Shown here: piece by piece, positions 25,357 to 34,317 of the stretch
Layout: the number at the start of each line of letters is the position of its first letter
Position numbering within the stretch: the first letter of the stretch is position 1
NCBI GenBank assembly: GCA_034928535.1
Contig: JAYFOV010000024.1
Coordinates: forward strand, 49,443-113,442
Origin: CAXXOK01 sp001604115
GTDB taxonomy: Bacteria; Bacillota; Clostridia; Christensenellales; Aristaeellaceae
Direction of reading: 5' to 3'
DNA: 64,000 nt
Position numbers and translations under genes: made by a program
The notes under the pieces: generated by a model
Databases searched by the model: none
What the model was told of the DNA's origin: nothing
What the model saw: the letters and a program-made list of their open reading frames with translations, nothing else

Positions 25357-25875
25357 ATGGCCATTACGGTTGAGGACATCGAACAAAAAGAGTTTGCCTA
25401 TAAGGGCGCGGGCTACGACCCGTATGATGTGGATCAATACCTGGATCAGATCTGCGATGAAATGGTCGCCATGAAGGACCGTATCGACGCGCTGGAGGCA
25501 GAGCTTGCCAAAGCAAAGCGCGAGGCTGAGGTCGCAACCAAGGCCGTGATGCCCGTGCAGCCGGAAGTGGTACGCACGGCAGCCGTACCGCCGGTCGGGC
25601 AAGCCAGCCAGACGCTGGAGAGCATCCTTCTCAATGCGCAAAAGCTGGCCGATGGCGCCGTGGAGGACGCAAAGCGCCGTGCGGAGGAAATTGTCAAAGG
25701 GGCGCAGGATCAGGCCAGCGAACTGCTGGACGATGCCAAGGAAGAAAAGGCCACGCTGGAAAAGAGTGTGGAAGCCATGCGCAGCGCGGCAAAGGATTTC
25801 CGCAAGGAGCTGCTCACGTTGATCGACGAGCAAAAATCCTTGCTCAACAGCAAACTGACCCTGTTTGAAGATTAA
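25357..25875 (+). CDS. divIVA: DivIVA domain protein
   Basis: A 172-residue protein with the DivIVA N-terminus (MAITVEDIEQKEFAYKGAGYDPYDVDQYLDQI) that binds curved membranes, followed by coiled-coil stretches rich in Glu, Lys and Ala (VAMKDRIDALEAELAKAKREAE and DAKRRAEEIVKGAQDQASELL). It probably organises the pole or division septum. It is the last gene of the sepF cluster and is followed by a strong terminator. Confidence 0.95.
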   Translation: MAITVEDIEQKEFAYKGAGYDPYDVDQYLDQICDEMVAMKDRIDALEAELAKAKREAEVATKAVMPVQPEVVRTAAVPPVGQASQTLESILLNAQKLADGAVEDAKRRAEEIVKGAQDQASELLDDAKEEKATLEKSVEAMRSAAKDFRKELLTLIDEQKSLLNSKLTLFED

Positions 25876-25955
25876 TGTGCCTGCCTGAGCACTGCGGCGT
25901 ATTCCACTGCCGCTGGAGCAGGATCGGCATGCGGCAGTGTGCCGCCGAAGGAGCC

Positions 25956-25989
25956 AAAGCGCCGGAAAGCATTTGCTTTCCGGCGCTTT
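25956..25989 (+). terminator. Intrinsic terminator of the division cluster
   Basis: Near-perfect hairpin AAAGCGCCGGAAAGC / GCTTTCCGGCGCTTT around a short ATTT-type loop, followed by G and TTC. Confidence 0.75.
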
Positions 25990-26147
25990 GTTCACTCCAT
26001 CCATGCCCTGCCTGGGCGGAAACGGGTCACCGTGCCGCAGCATATTTGCCAAAACAAGCACGGCACGAAGGGCGATGAGGAGGGCAGCGGCCGCACCCTG
26101 CCAGGCAACCGCGGCCAACTGCACAAAGCGGTGCGAGCACAAGCCTG

Positions 26148-27152
26148 TCAGGCTGCACCGTGGCGCATGCGGCACACCAGCACCTCCAGCGCAATGGTGA
26201 TCTGTGAAAAAGTCACCCATGCCAGCTGATCCTGCGTCAGCCCGAAGGTCATGGGGGTCATGCGCAGGAATGCCTGCGCCTGCGCAGCGGTGACGGGCAG
26301 GGTGTGGCGCACCGTGGTCTGCGAAAGCAAATCGGCATGGGCGCGCAGGTGCGCCAGCACGCGTTCGTTGCTGAAGGCACCGCTGCGCAGGTGGGCGGCC
26401 ACTGCGCCGCGCACCTCCCCAAGATAATCCTCCGCAGGCACAACTTTGATGAGCACGCCCTCCGGCTTGAGCACGCGTGCAAATTCGGCATAATCCGCGG
26501 GGGTAAGCACATCGATCAGCGCATCCACCGTGCCATCGGCCACGGGCAGGCGCGTCAGGTCGGCCACAAACCAGTTGATCTGCGTGGCGCTGCGCGCCGC
26601 ATGCTGGATGGCGTCGCGGCTCAAATCCAGCCCCATGGCGGCAATGTTGGGAAAACGCGCGGCCAAAGCGCGGGTGTAGTAACCCTCGCCGCAGCCTGCG
26701 TCCAGCAGCAAGGGTGTGCCCGGCGTGGCGATGGTGCGCTCCGCCGGCCGGCCTGCTGCTTGTTCCGGCATATGCCCACCGGTTGGTGGCACGTGCAGCG
26801 CGCCGGGCACGGGGGCTGCGCTGCTGAGCCCAGATACCGCCGCAGGCGGTGGGGGAAACAGCGCAGGCAGGGCTTGCGTGAGGGCATCGCCGATGGCCTG
26901 CGCCACGGGCGCATAGAAGCCGCCCGCAAACACTTGCGCGCGGCTGTCAAACAGTGCGGCGTCATACTTTTCGCCAGTCTGGTCATGGGTTGGGGCAAGG
27001 TTCACGTAGCCCTTTGCGGAAAGGTCAAAACAGTGTCGGCTTGGGCAGGTCAGGCTCCGGCCATCCGTGAGCGCAAGCTGCCCACCGCACAGAGGACAGC
27101 GCAAAACAGGCTGGATGGGGGTGAGCCGGGCGGCCAGTGCAGGCAGTTTCAT
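26148..27152 (-). CDS. 23S rRNA (guanine-N1)-methyltransferase RlmA type
   Basis: A 334-residue SAM-dependent methyltransferase. The N-terminus holds the zinc finger typical of RlmA (LRCPLCGGQLAL ... CPSRHCFDLSAKGYVNL), then the SAM site LLDAGCGEGYYTRAL and the later VLKPEGVLIKVVPAEDYLGEVR. It modifies G745 or G748 in 23S rRNA; G748 methylation gives tylosin resistance in some producers. Compared with the usual length of about 270, there is an extra Pro/Ala/Gly-rich stretch of about 50 residues (PPPPAAVSGLSSAAPVPG...) before the SAM motif. The start is ATG at 27152 behind TTTGGAGG. Confidence 0.9.
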   Translation of the reverse strand: MKLPALAARLTPIQPVLRCPLCGGQLALTDGRSLTCPSRHCFDLSAKGYVNLAPTHDQTGEKYDAALFDSRAQVFAGGFYAPVAQAIGDALTQALPALFPPPPAAVSGLSSAAPVPGALHVPPTGGHMPEQAAGRPAERTIATPGTPLLLDAGCGEGYYTRALAARFPNIAAMGLDLSRDAIQHAARSATQINWFVADLTRLPVADGTVDALIDVLTPADYAEFARVLKPEGVLIKVVPAEDYLGEVRGAVAAHLRSGAFSNERVLAHLRAHADLLSQTTVRHTLPVTAAQAQAFLRMTPMTFGLTQDQLAWVTFSQITIALEVLVCRMRHGAA

Positions 27153-27289
27153 GGTACCTCCAAAGCACTTTGCATTGTTTTGATTCGGGCCGTGCCGCAG
27201 GGTGCTTTCCCGCAGGCACGGCCTTGCCCGGCGCAGCATGACAACAGCACGCTTGGCTGCCGCCATGGGTAGGGATGTACGCGCAGGAT
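27153..27289 (-). other. Spacer between the structured RNA and rlmA
   Basis: On the minus strand this holds a strong hairpin GGCCGTGCC / GGCACGGCC with an internal loop (about 27192-27224), not followed by a U tract. Transcription from the upstream promoter could run through into rlmA. Confidence 0.45.
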
Positions 27290-27455
27290 TCACAGGGCTA
27301 CCACCTAAAACTATTTCAACACCTTGACGCTTCCGTCACACGGTGGTTTTGCACGCCGGCTTCGTTGTGAAAGCTGGACGTAGCCCAGTCATGCTTTCGC
27401 TTCCACTCCTCGCCGGCGCACAAAATCCCTCGCAAGCCGTGAAGCATTAGAGATA
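27290..27455 (-). ncRNA. Unassigned highly structured RNA, leftward, upstream of rlmA
   Basis: Read on the minus strand, an RNA starting near 27455 would fold into stacked helices. The longest pairs 27428-27412 with 27360-27345: about 14 consecutive pairs, including two G-U. Inside it 27406-27400 (GUGGAAG) pairs with 27373-27367 (CUUUCAC) and encloses a CUGGG/UCCAG hairpin. Beyond it 27347-27342 (ACCACC) pairs with 27305-27300 (GGUGGU) and encloses a GACG-GAAG-CGUC hairpin at 27337-27326. A strong promoter points into it. It could be a stand-alone RNA or an rlmA leader; I cannot name its family. Confidence 0.6.
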
Positions 27456-27461
27456 TGAGAT

Positions 27462-27490
27462 AGTATAACGCGGAGCGCTCGCCGCGGCAA
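27462..27490 (-). promoter_or_regulatory. Promoter of the structured RNA
   Basis: On the minus strand TTGCCG (27490-27485), 17-base spacer, TATACT (27467-27462). It directs transcription away from ileS. Confidence 0.7.
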
Positions 27491-27634
27491 GGAGTAATGG
27501 GCACAGCGGAGCATGGCAGGCCATCCACATTGGTTTTCCACAGTGGCGGATGCGACGCAGGCCGCCTGCATTGGGCTTGATACCCCGCCCTGGCGCAGGA
27601 GTTCGGGCTGGGTTCCGTTTTTTCCTGCCGCCCC

Positions 27635-27663
27635 TTTACTTTTCCACACCACTTTAGTATAAT
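27635..27663 (+). promoter_or_regulatory. Promoter of the ileS T-box leader
   Basis: TTTACT at 27635-27640, 17-base spacer, perfect TATAAT at 27658-27663. Confidence 0.75.
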
Positions 27664-27669
27664 GTTTTC

Positions 27670-27930
27670 CATCCGCTCGATGCGGATGCGTTGCAATGAA
27701 GGGGACGGCCAAAGCGCCTTCGCCAAAGCGAGCCCGGGTTGGTGCGAGCCGGGCGGCAAGGTAGGCGCGCGGCGAATCACCCCGGAGCATGGCGCCCGAA
27801 AGGCTTAGCCCAAAGGCGTTGCGGGAGCTCCCGTTACAGAGCACATGAGCGGATGGGGCACAGGCCTCATCAAAATGGGTGGTACCGCGGAAAGCATTTT
27901 TTTCCGTCCCGTTCAAGGGGCGGTTTTTTT
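27670..27930 (+). promoter_or_regulatory. T-box riboswitch controlling ileS
   Basis: The T-box sequence AATGGGTGGTACCGCGG is present at 27874-27890. Its TGGT is the part that pairs with the ACCA end of uncharged tRNA. A terminator follows: CCGTCCC / GGGGCGG at 27904-27923 with seven Ts. A candidate isoleucine specifier ATC, followed by A, sits at 27776-27778 within GGCGAATCACC. The leader measures uncharged tRNA-Ile and lets transcription into ileS continue when it accumulates. The T-box and terminator are certain; the specifier position is inferred. Confidence 0.93.
27904..27930 (+). terminator. T-box terminator hairpin
   Basis: CCGTCCC, loop GTTCAA, GGGGCGG, then TTTTTTT. The 5' arm is shared with the antiterminator that uncharged tRNA stabilises. 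Confidence 0.85.
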
Positions 27931-27984
27931 CTGCCCTGAAGCAGGCATGGCACCGGGAGCACAATACCACGTGGAGGGATAGGC

Positions 27985-30900
27985 ATGTATCAGAAAGTAA
28001 CGACGGACATGGATTTCGTAAGCCGTGAAAAGCGCGTGCTGGCGTTTTGGAAAACGGAAGGCATCATCGAAAAATCCTTTCAAAACAACGAGGGCAACGA
28101 GCGCTTTACCTTCTTTGACGGCCCGCCCACGGCCAACGGCCGCCCGCACATCGGCCACATCGAGACCCGCGCCATCAAGGATCTGATCCCGCGCTTTCAG
28201 GCCATGAAGGGCAAGGATGTGCTCCGTAAAGCCGGATGGGACACCCATGGCCTGCCCGTGGAGCTGGAGGTGGAAAAGCTCCTGCACTTGGACGGAAAGC
28301 CCGCAATTGAAGCCTACGGCATCGAGCCCTTTATCCAGAAGTGCAAGGAAAGCGTGTGGAAGTACCAGCAGGAGTGGGAGGATATGTCCGACCGCGTGGC
28401 CTTCTGGGCGGATATGAAAAACCCCTACGTGACCTACCACGACAACTACATTGAATCCATCTGGTGGAGCCTGAAGGAGATCTGGAAAAAGGGCCTCTTG
28501 TACAAGGGCTTCAAGGTGGTGCCCTACTGCCCCCGCTGCGGTACCGCGCTGTCCAGCCACGAAGTGGCGCAGGGCTATAAAGAGGTCAGCGATACATCCG
28601 CCTTTGTGCGCTTTCAGGTCAAAGACAAGGCCAAGACCTATATCCTGGCCTGGACCACCACGCCTTGGACGCTGCCCAGCAACGTCGCCCTGTGCGTGAA
28701 CGCCAAGGAAACCTATGTGGAGTTTGTGCTGGATGGCGAAACCTACTACCTGGCCGAAGCGCTGCTGCACACCGTGTTTGGCGAGGCCAGCCACCAGGGC
28801 ACCGTGACCCGCAAAATGCCCGGCAGCGACCTGTGCGGCATGGCCTATGAACAGCTTTACCGCTTTGATGGCGTTGCCTACCCGCGGGAGCAGGGCTGGT
28901 ACGTGGTCAGCGATGATTATGTGACCCTGTCGGACGGCTCCGGCATCGTGCACATTGCCCCCGCCTTCGGTGAGGACGATGCACGCGTCGGCCGCGACAA
29001 CCAGCTGCCCTTTGTGCAGCTGGTGAACACCCAGGGCAAGTTTGTGGAGGGCACCCCGTGGGCGGGCGAGGGCACCAAGGAAGTCAACGAAATGGTGCTG
29101 GAGGATCTCAAGGCGCGCGGCCTGCTCTTTGCCGCCGCACCCTATACGCACAACTATCCCTTCTGCTGGCGCTGCGATACCGCGCTGCTCTACTATGCGC
29201 GCAGCACGTGGTTCATCCGCATGACGCAGCTGCATGACGAGCTCATGCGCAACAACCGCACCGTCAATTGGCTGCCTGAAAACATCAAGGAAGGCCGCTT
29301 TGGCAACTTCTTGGATAATGTGGTGGACTGGGGTCTGTCCCGCGAGCGCTATTGGGGCACGCCGCTGCCAGTGTGGGTGTGCGAGGATGGGCACATCCAT
29401 GTGGTGGGTTCCAAACAGGAGTTGCGGGAGATGGCCACCGCCCCCGTCGCGGAGGATATCGAGCTGCACCGCCCCTACATCGACGCGGTGGAGATCACCT
29501 GCCCGACCTGCGGCAAGGCGATGCACCGCGTGAGCGAAGTGATCGACTGCTGGTATGACAGCGGCAGCATGCCCTTTGCGCAGTGGCACTACCCCTTTGA
29601 AAACAAGGATGTGTTCGACAAGCGTTTCCCGGCGGATTTCATCAGCGAGGCCATTGACCAGACGCGCGGGTGGTTCTATACCCTCATGGCCATCGGCACC
29701 GCCATCTTCGATCAATCCCCTTTCCAAAACTGCATCGTCATGGGTCATGTGCAGGATGAGTTTGGCCGCAAAATGAGCAAGCACACCGGCAATGTGGTCG
29801 ATCCGTGGACGGTGCTGGACAAGCAGGGCGCGGATGCCGTGCGCTGGTACTTCTACACCGCCAGCGCGCCGTGGCTGCCCAGCCGTTTCAGCGATAAGCT
29901 GGTGGCCGAGGGGCAGCGCAAGTTCATGGCCACGCTGCATAACACCTACGCATTCTTTGTGCTTTACGCAAGCATTGACCAGTTCGATCCCAAGGCGCAC
30001 GATATCGCCAAGGTTAAACTCACCCTCATGGACAGGTGGATCCTCAGCCGCCTGAACCAGCTGATCCGCCAAGTGGACGAGGATCTTTCCAACTACCGCA
30101 TCCCAGAGCCGGCGGCGGCCATCTCCACTTTTGTGGACGATCTGAGCAACTGGTATGTGCGCCGCGGGCGGGAACGTTTCTGGGGCAAGGGCATGGACGC
30201 CACCAAGGAAGCGGCCTTTGTGACGCTCTACACCGTGCTCACCACGCTCACCAAAGTGGTCGCGCCCTTTGTGCCCTTCATGAGCGAGGATATTTACCAG
30301 AACCTGGTGCGCTCGGTGCAGCCGGACGCGCCGGAAAGCGTGCACCTGTGCCGCTTCCCCACTGCGGATGAAACCCTGATCGACGAAAGCCTGAACGCGC
30401 AGATGGACGCGCTGCTGCGCGTGGTGAGCTTGGGCCGTGCGTGCCGCAACGCCGCCAGCCTGAAGGTGCGCCAGCCGCTGAGCGCCCTGTACATCAAAGG
30501 CGTGAGCCTGAGCGGGGAATTTGTGGAGCTGGCGGCCGATGAGCTCAACGTGAAGCGCGTGGTTTTCACCGAGGATGCGCGCGCCTTTACCACCTACACC
30601 CTCAAGCCCCAGATGCGCACGCTGGGCCCCAAGTATGGCAAGCTGCTGGGCAAAATCGGCGCATGGCTCAAGGAAGCGGACGGCAACGACGTGGTGGATG
30701 CCTTTGCCCGCGGGGAAACCGTCAACGCCAACATCGACGGCACCGAGGTCGTGCTGGAAAAAGACGATGTGCTCACCGAGGCCATCCACAAGCCCGGCTT
30801 TGCCTCCCAGGTGGAAGGCGAGCTGACCGTGGTGCTGGACTGCAACCTGACCCCCGCTTTGGTGGCAGAGGGCTACCAGCGCGAAGTGGTCAGCAAGCTG

Positions 30901-31122
30901 CAAACCATGCGCAAGGAAGCGGAGTTTGACGTGACCGACCGCATTGCCGTCACCTATCAGGCGGATGCCGAGCTGGTGGAGGCCATCGAAGCAGGCAAGG
31001 ATTTCATCGCGCAGAGCGTGCTGGCCACAAGCTTTGCACAAGGCGCTCCCGAGTCGGGCGCTACCACGCAGGCGTGGGACATCAACGATCAAAAGGCTGT
31101 GCTGAGCATCCGCAAGGCCTAA
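27985..31122 (+). CDS. ileS: Isoleucyl-tRNA synthetase, type 2 (eukaryote-like)
   Basis: A 1045-residue class I synthetase charging tRNA-Ile. The HIGH motif is in GPPTANGRPHIGHIETR near residue 50, and KMSKH is near residue 595. The editing domain contains LAWTTTPWTLPSN and GSGIVHIAPAFGEDD. Zinc-binding CPRCG pairs are seen at about 190 (YCPRCG) and 510 (CPTCGKAMH). Length and the N-terminus (FVSREKRVLAFWKTEGI) indicate the type 2 form, which is often naturally less sensitive to mupirocin. It has its own T-box and starts at ATG after GGAGGG. Confidence 0.97.
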   Translation: MYQKVTTDMDFVSREKRVLAFWKTEGIIEKSFQNNEGNERFTFFDGPPTANGRPHIGHIETRAIKDLIPRFQAMKGKDVLRKAGWDTHGLPVELEVEKLLHLDGKPAIEAYGIEPFIQKCKESVWKYQQEWEDMSDRVAFWADMKNPYVTYHDNYIESIWWSLKEIWKKGLLYKGFKVVPYCPRCGTALSSHEVAQGYKEVSDTSAFVRFQVKDKAKTYILAWTTTPWTLPSNVALCVNAKETYVEFVLDGETYYLAEALLHTVFGEASHQGTVTRKMPGSDLCGMAYEQLYRFDGVAYPREQGWYVVSDDYVTLSDGSGIVHIAPAFGEDDARVGRDNQLPFVQLVNTQGKFVEGTPWAGEGTKEVNEMVLEDLKARGLLFAAAPYTHNYPFCWRCDTALLYYARSTWFIRMTQLHDELMRNNRTVNWLPENIKEGRFGNFLDNVVDWGLSRERYWGTPLPVWVCEDGHIHVVGSKQELREMATAPVAEDIELHRPYIDAVEITCPTCGKAMHRVSEVIDCWYDSGSMPFAQWHYPFENKDVFDKRFPADFISEAIDQTRGWFYTLMAIGTAIFDQSPFQNCIVMGHVQDEFGRKMSKHTGNVVDPWTVLDKQGADAVRWYFYTASAPWLPSRFSDKLVAEGQRKFMATLHNTYAFFVLYASIDQFDPKAHDIAKVKLTLMDRWILSRLNQLIRQVDEDLSNYRIPEPAAAISTFVDDLSNWYVRRGRERFWGKGMDATKEAAFVTLYTVLTTLTKVVAPFVPFMSEDIYQNLVRSVQPDAPESVHLCRFPTADETLIDESLNAQMDALLRVVSLGRACRNAASLKVRQPLSALYIKGVSLSGEFVELAADELNVKRVVFTEDARAFTTYTLKPQMRTLGPKYGKLLGKIGAWLKEADGNDVVDAFARGETVNANIDGTEVVLEKDDVLTEAIHKPGFASQVEGELTVVLDCNLTPALVAEGYQREVVSKLQTMRKEAEFDVTDRIAVTYQADAELVEAIEAGKDFIAQSVLATSFAQGAPESGATTQAWDINDQKAVLSIRKA

Positions 31123-31217
31123 GGCGAAGCATCGGGGCGGCGATCCGGGGGCGATGCAAGGGCGTCGCTCCCTGCCCCCGCAGGGGGAGGCCAGCCTTCC
31201 CCACAGAAGGAGTAACT

Positions 31218-32084
31218 ATGTTTTTATGTGATCAGTGGCGGGATTATGAGGTGCTGGACACTGGCGACGGCGAGAAGCTGGAACGGTGGAAGGATGTGAT
31301 CCTGCGCAGGCCGGATCCGCAGGTGATTTGGCCAAAGGCCGAGCCTAAGCTGTGGGAGCGTGCGGACGCGTGGTACAACCGCAGTGAGACGGGCGGCGGC
31401 AAATGGCAGTTTTTCCGCAGCCTGCCGGAGCGTTGGGTGGTTACCCTGGGCGAGCTGAAATTTTACGTGCGCCCAACGGGTTTCAAGCACACGGGGCTTT
31501 TCCCGGAGCAGGCCGCCAACTGGGTCTTTATGCAGGAGCAGATCGGCAGGCTCACGGCGCAGGGCAGGCAGCCCAAGGTGCTTAACCTGTTTGCCTACAC
31601 CGGGGGCGCAACGCTGGCATGCGCCGCGGCGGGTGCGCAGGTCACGCATGTGGATGCCGCCAAGGGCATGGTGCAGTGGGCCAAGGAAAACCGTGACCTG
31701 ACAGGTGTGCCGGAAAACCGCACACGCTTTATTGTGGAGGATGCCAAGGCTTTTGTGCAGCGGGAGCTGCGGCGGGGCAACCGCTATGACGGCATCCTGA
31801 TGGATCCGCCCAGCTATGGGCGCGGCCCCAACGGCGAGGTCTGGAAGCTGGAGGATGAGCTCTATGGGCTGGTAGAACTGTGCGCGCAGGCGCTCAGCGA
31901 CCAGCCGGCCTTCCTGCTCCTCAACGGCTACACAACCGGGTTTGCGGCCAGTGTGCTGGGGAATATCGCGCAGCGCTGCACCGGCGGGCGCGGCCATGTG
32001 GTCGCGGATGAGCTGGCGCTGTGCGTGACCAGCGGCGGCGTGCTCCCCTGCGGGGCCAGCGCGCGGTGGACGCCCGATGTGTAA
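31218..32084 (+). CDS. Class I SAM-dependent rRNA methyltransferase (RlmI/YccW-like)
   Basis: A 288-residue methyltransferase of the RlmI/RlmK/YccW type. FKHTGLFPEQAANW precedes the SAM site VLNLFAYTGGATLACAAAGAQVTHVD; YDGILMDPPSYGRGPNGEVW is the catalytic DPPSYG motif. These enzymes typically methylate C5 of cytidine or N2 of guanosine in 23S rRNA. It lacks the PUA domain found in longer members. The start is ATG at 31218 after AAGGAG. The stop overlaps the start of the next gene by eight bases. Confidence 0.9.
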   Translation: MFLCDQWRDYEVLDTGDGEKLERWKDVILRRPDPQVIWPKAEPKLWERADAWYNRSETGGGKWQFFRSLPERWVVTLGELKFYVRPTGFKHTGLFPEQAANWVFMQEQIGRLTAQGRQPKVLNLFAYTGGATLACAAAGAQVTHVDAAKGMVQWAKENRDLTGVPENRTRFIVEDAKAFVQRELRRGNRYDGILMDPPSYGRGPNGEVWKLEDELYGLVELCAQALSDQPAFLLLNGYTTGFAASVLGNIAQRCTGGRGHVVADELALCVTSGGVLPCGASARWTPDV

Positions 32085-32796
32085 CATCCTCTACGAGGAC
32101 AACCACCTGCTGGTGGTGGAAAAACCGCCGAACCTGCTCACGCAGGGCGATGCGACGGGCGATGTGTGCCTGCTGGACAAAATGAAGGCATACCTCAAAC
32201 AGAAATACCAGAAACCCGGGGAGGTGTACCTGGGCTGTGTGCATCGGCTGGATCGGCCGGTGGGCGGGCTGGTGGCGTTGGCGCGCACCAGCAAAGCGGC
32301 AGCGCGGCTGAGCGAACAGCTCCGCAGCCATGCCATGCAGCGGGAGTACCTTGCCGTGGTGGCTGGCACGCAGCTGCCGGAGTGCGGCACGCTCACGGAT
32401 TGGTTGCTCAAGGACGATGCCGGCGCTGTGCGGCGTGTGCCGGAAGGCACGCCGGATGCTCAGCGGGCTGTGCTCCACTTTCGGCGATTGGCAGCAGATG
32501 CGGCGCTGGGTCGCGCGCTGCTGCACATCCGTCTGGAAACCGGGCGCAAGCACCAGATCCGCGTGCAGCTGGCGGGCATGGACTGCCCCATTGTGCAGGA
32601 CATGCGCTATGGGCAGGGTACGGCGGGCGAGCCCATCGCGCTGTGGGGCGCGGTGCTGCGTCTGGTACATCCTACCCGGCAGGTGGGGATGACCTTCGTC
32701 AGCCCGCCGCAGGGGCGCGCTTTTGCGCACTTTGCGGATGCGGTAGCCGCCTTTGTGGCACAGCAGGAAACGCCCGGCGATGGCAGTGCCCGGTAA
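32077..32796 (+). CDS. RluA family pseudouridine synthase
   Basis: A 239-residue enzyme that makes pseudouridine in rRNA or tRNA. The N-terminus ILYEDNHLLVVEKPPNLLTQGD opens the catalytic domain; CVHRLDRPVGGLVALARTSKAA contains the catalytic HRLDRPVGG Asp; LHIRLETGRKHQIRVQLA is the conserved RxHQIR segment. There is no S4 domain, so it is the short form. It overlaps the methyltransferase gene by eight bases, so the two RNA-modifying enzymes are likely translationally coupled. Confidence 0.95.
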   Translation: MCNILYEDNHLLVVEKPPNLLTQGDATGDVCLLDKMKAYLKQKYQKPGEVYLGCVHRLDRPVGGLVALARTSKAAARLSEQLRSHAMQREYLAVVAGTQLPECGTLTDWLLKDDAGAVRRVPEGTPDAQRAVLHFRRLAADAALGRALLHIRLETGRKHQIRVQLAGMDCPIVQDMRYGQGTAGEPIALWGAVLRLVHPTRQVGMTFVSPPQGRAFAHFADAVAAFVAQQETPGDGSAR

Positions 32797-33102
32797 CCTG
32801 GTTGCTTCCTTGACCGCGCCGGTGTGCTGGAAGGTTCAGGCTGTGGCGAGCAGCGGGACGCGACTTGCGGCCATGCTTCGCGGAGCCTTCCCCAATGGCT
32901 GCAAAGCCTGCGTGCTATGCCATCACGCTGCCCATGTGCGCAGCCCCGTACCGCAGCGCCGCAGGGCACACACGGCTGCATAGCGCTGGGGCTGATTCCG
33001 TACGGAGGCCACAACCCGATCAAACGCGGCGGACAGGGCGCTGCCCGGCGAAAGCTGCCGACGGCGCGCCTGCGCTTAGCCGCTTAACTGGAAAGGAACA
33101 CT
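32797..33102. other. 306 bp spacer between rluA-like gene and tgt
   Basis: No gene or clear promoter. The sequence is GC-rich with many open frames but no ribosome-binding site before any of them until GAAAGGA in front of tgt. Confidence 0.4.
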
Positions 33103-34239
33103 ATGCCGAATTTTACCTTTGAAGTGACCAAGACCTGCAAGCAGACCGGCGCACGGCTGGGGCTGCTGCACACGCCGCACGGCGATATCCACACCCCGGC
33201 GTATATGCCGGTGGGCACCGCCGCCACCGTGAAGGCCATGACCCCGCGGGAAATGGTGGAAATCGGCGCGGAAATCATCCTGAGCAATACCTACCACCTG
33301 CATCTGCGGCCAGGCGAAGAACTCATCCGCGAAGCGGGCGGGCTGCACCGCTTCATGGGTTGGGATCGCCCCATTTTGACGGATAGCGGCGGGTTTCAGG
33401 TGTTCTCGCTCAGCGGTATCCGTAAGATCAAGGAGGAAGGCGTGACCTTCCAAAGCCATCTGGACGGCAGCAGGCGCTTCATCTCCCCGGAGGTGAGCAT
33501 GGACATCCAGCACGCGCTGGGCAGCGATATCATGATGGCGTTTGACGTGTGCACCGCCTACCCGTGCGACCATGCCACCGCACAGGATGCGATGGAGCGC
33601 ACACACCGCTGGGCGGCGCGCTGCAAGGCGCACCACGACAAGGATCATGCCCATGACGATCAGGCGCTGTTTGGCATCGTGCAAGGCGCGTTTTTTGAGG
33701 ATCTGCGCATCCAAAGCGCCAAGGCGCTGGCGGATATGGATTTTATCGGTTACGGCATCGGCGGGTTGAGCGTGGGCGAGCCCAAGCCCATCATGTATGG
33801 GATGCTGGAGGCCATCATGCCGCACATGCCGGTAACAAAGCCGCGCTACCTGATGGGCGTGGGCTCGCCGGATTGTCTGGTGGAGGGCGTGCTGCGCGGT
33901 GTGGATATGTTCGACTGTGTGCTGGCCACGCGCATTGCCCGCAACGGCACCTGCTTTACGACGGATGGCAGGTTGGTGATCAAGAACGCGCAATATGCCC
34001 GGGACTTTGGCCCTATTGACCCGGAGTGCGACTGCTATGCGTGCCGCAACTTCAGCCGGGCGTATATCCGCCACCTGTTTAAGGCGGGGGAGATCACCGG
34101 GGCACGGCTGGCGAGCATCCACAATCTGCGGTTTTTGCTCCGGCTGATGGAGGGCGTGCGGCGGGCCATTGCGGAGGATCGCTTTGGCGAGTTCCGCAGC
34201 CAGTTCTTTGCGCGCTATGACATGAGCCGCAATTTTTGA
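33103..34239 (+). CDS. tgt: Queuine/preQ1 tRNA-guanine transglycosylase
   Basis: A 378-residue enzyme exchanging G34 for preQ1 in tRNAs with GUN anticodons. HTPAYMPVGTAATVKAMTPREM, ILSNTYHLHLRPG, DRPILTDSGGFQVFSLSG and FDCVLATRIARNGT are conserved; the last contains the catalytic Asp, with LATRI in place of the usual MPTRN. The zinc site is CDCYACRNFSRAYIRHLF near the C-terminus. Length matches bacterial Tgt. No queA or yajC follows, which is the usual neighbour order. Confidence 0.97.
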   Translation: MPNFTFEVTKTCKQTGARLGLLHTPHGDIHTPAYMPVGTAATVKAMTPREMVEIGAEIILSNTYHLHLRPGEELIREAGGLHRFMGWDRPILTDSGGFQVFSLSGIRKIKEEGVTFQSHLDGSRRFISPEVSMDIQHALGSDIMMAFDVCTAYPCDHATAQDAMERTHRWAARCKAHHDKDHAHDDQALFGIVQGAFFEDLRIQSAKALADMDFIGYGIGGLSVGEPKPIMYGMLEAIMPHMPVTKPRYLMGVGSPDCLVEGVLRGVDMFDCVLATRIARNGTCFTTDGRLVIKNAQYARDFGPIDPECDCYACRNFSRAYIRHLFKAGEITGARLASIHNLRFLLRLMEGVRRAIAEDRFGEFRSQFFARYDMSRNF

Positions 34240-34317
34240 CCCCAAAGCCGGGGCGGGGCAGTAGCGCCTGTCGGGGCGTAGGGGGGAAACCCTGCCCAGC
34301 CTGTTCAACAACCATTG

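Noticed and set aside
27913..31092. Very long open frame opposite ileS (over 1000 codons)
   Set aside because: High GC content of codon position 3 leaves antisense frames open. The frame has no ribosome-binding site and a His-rich, unlikely composition, while ileS is certain.
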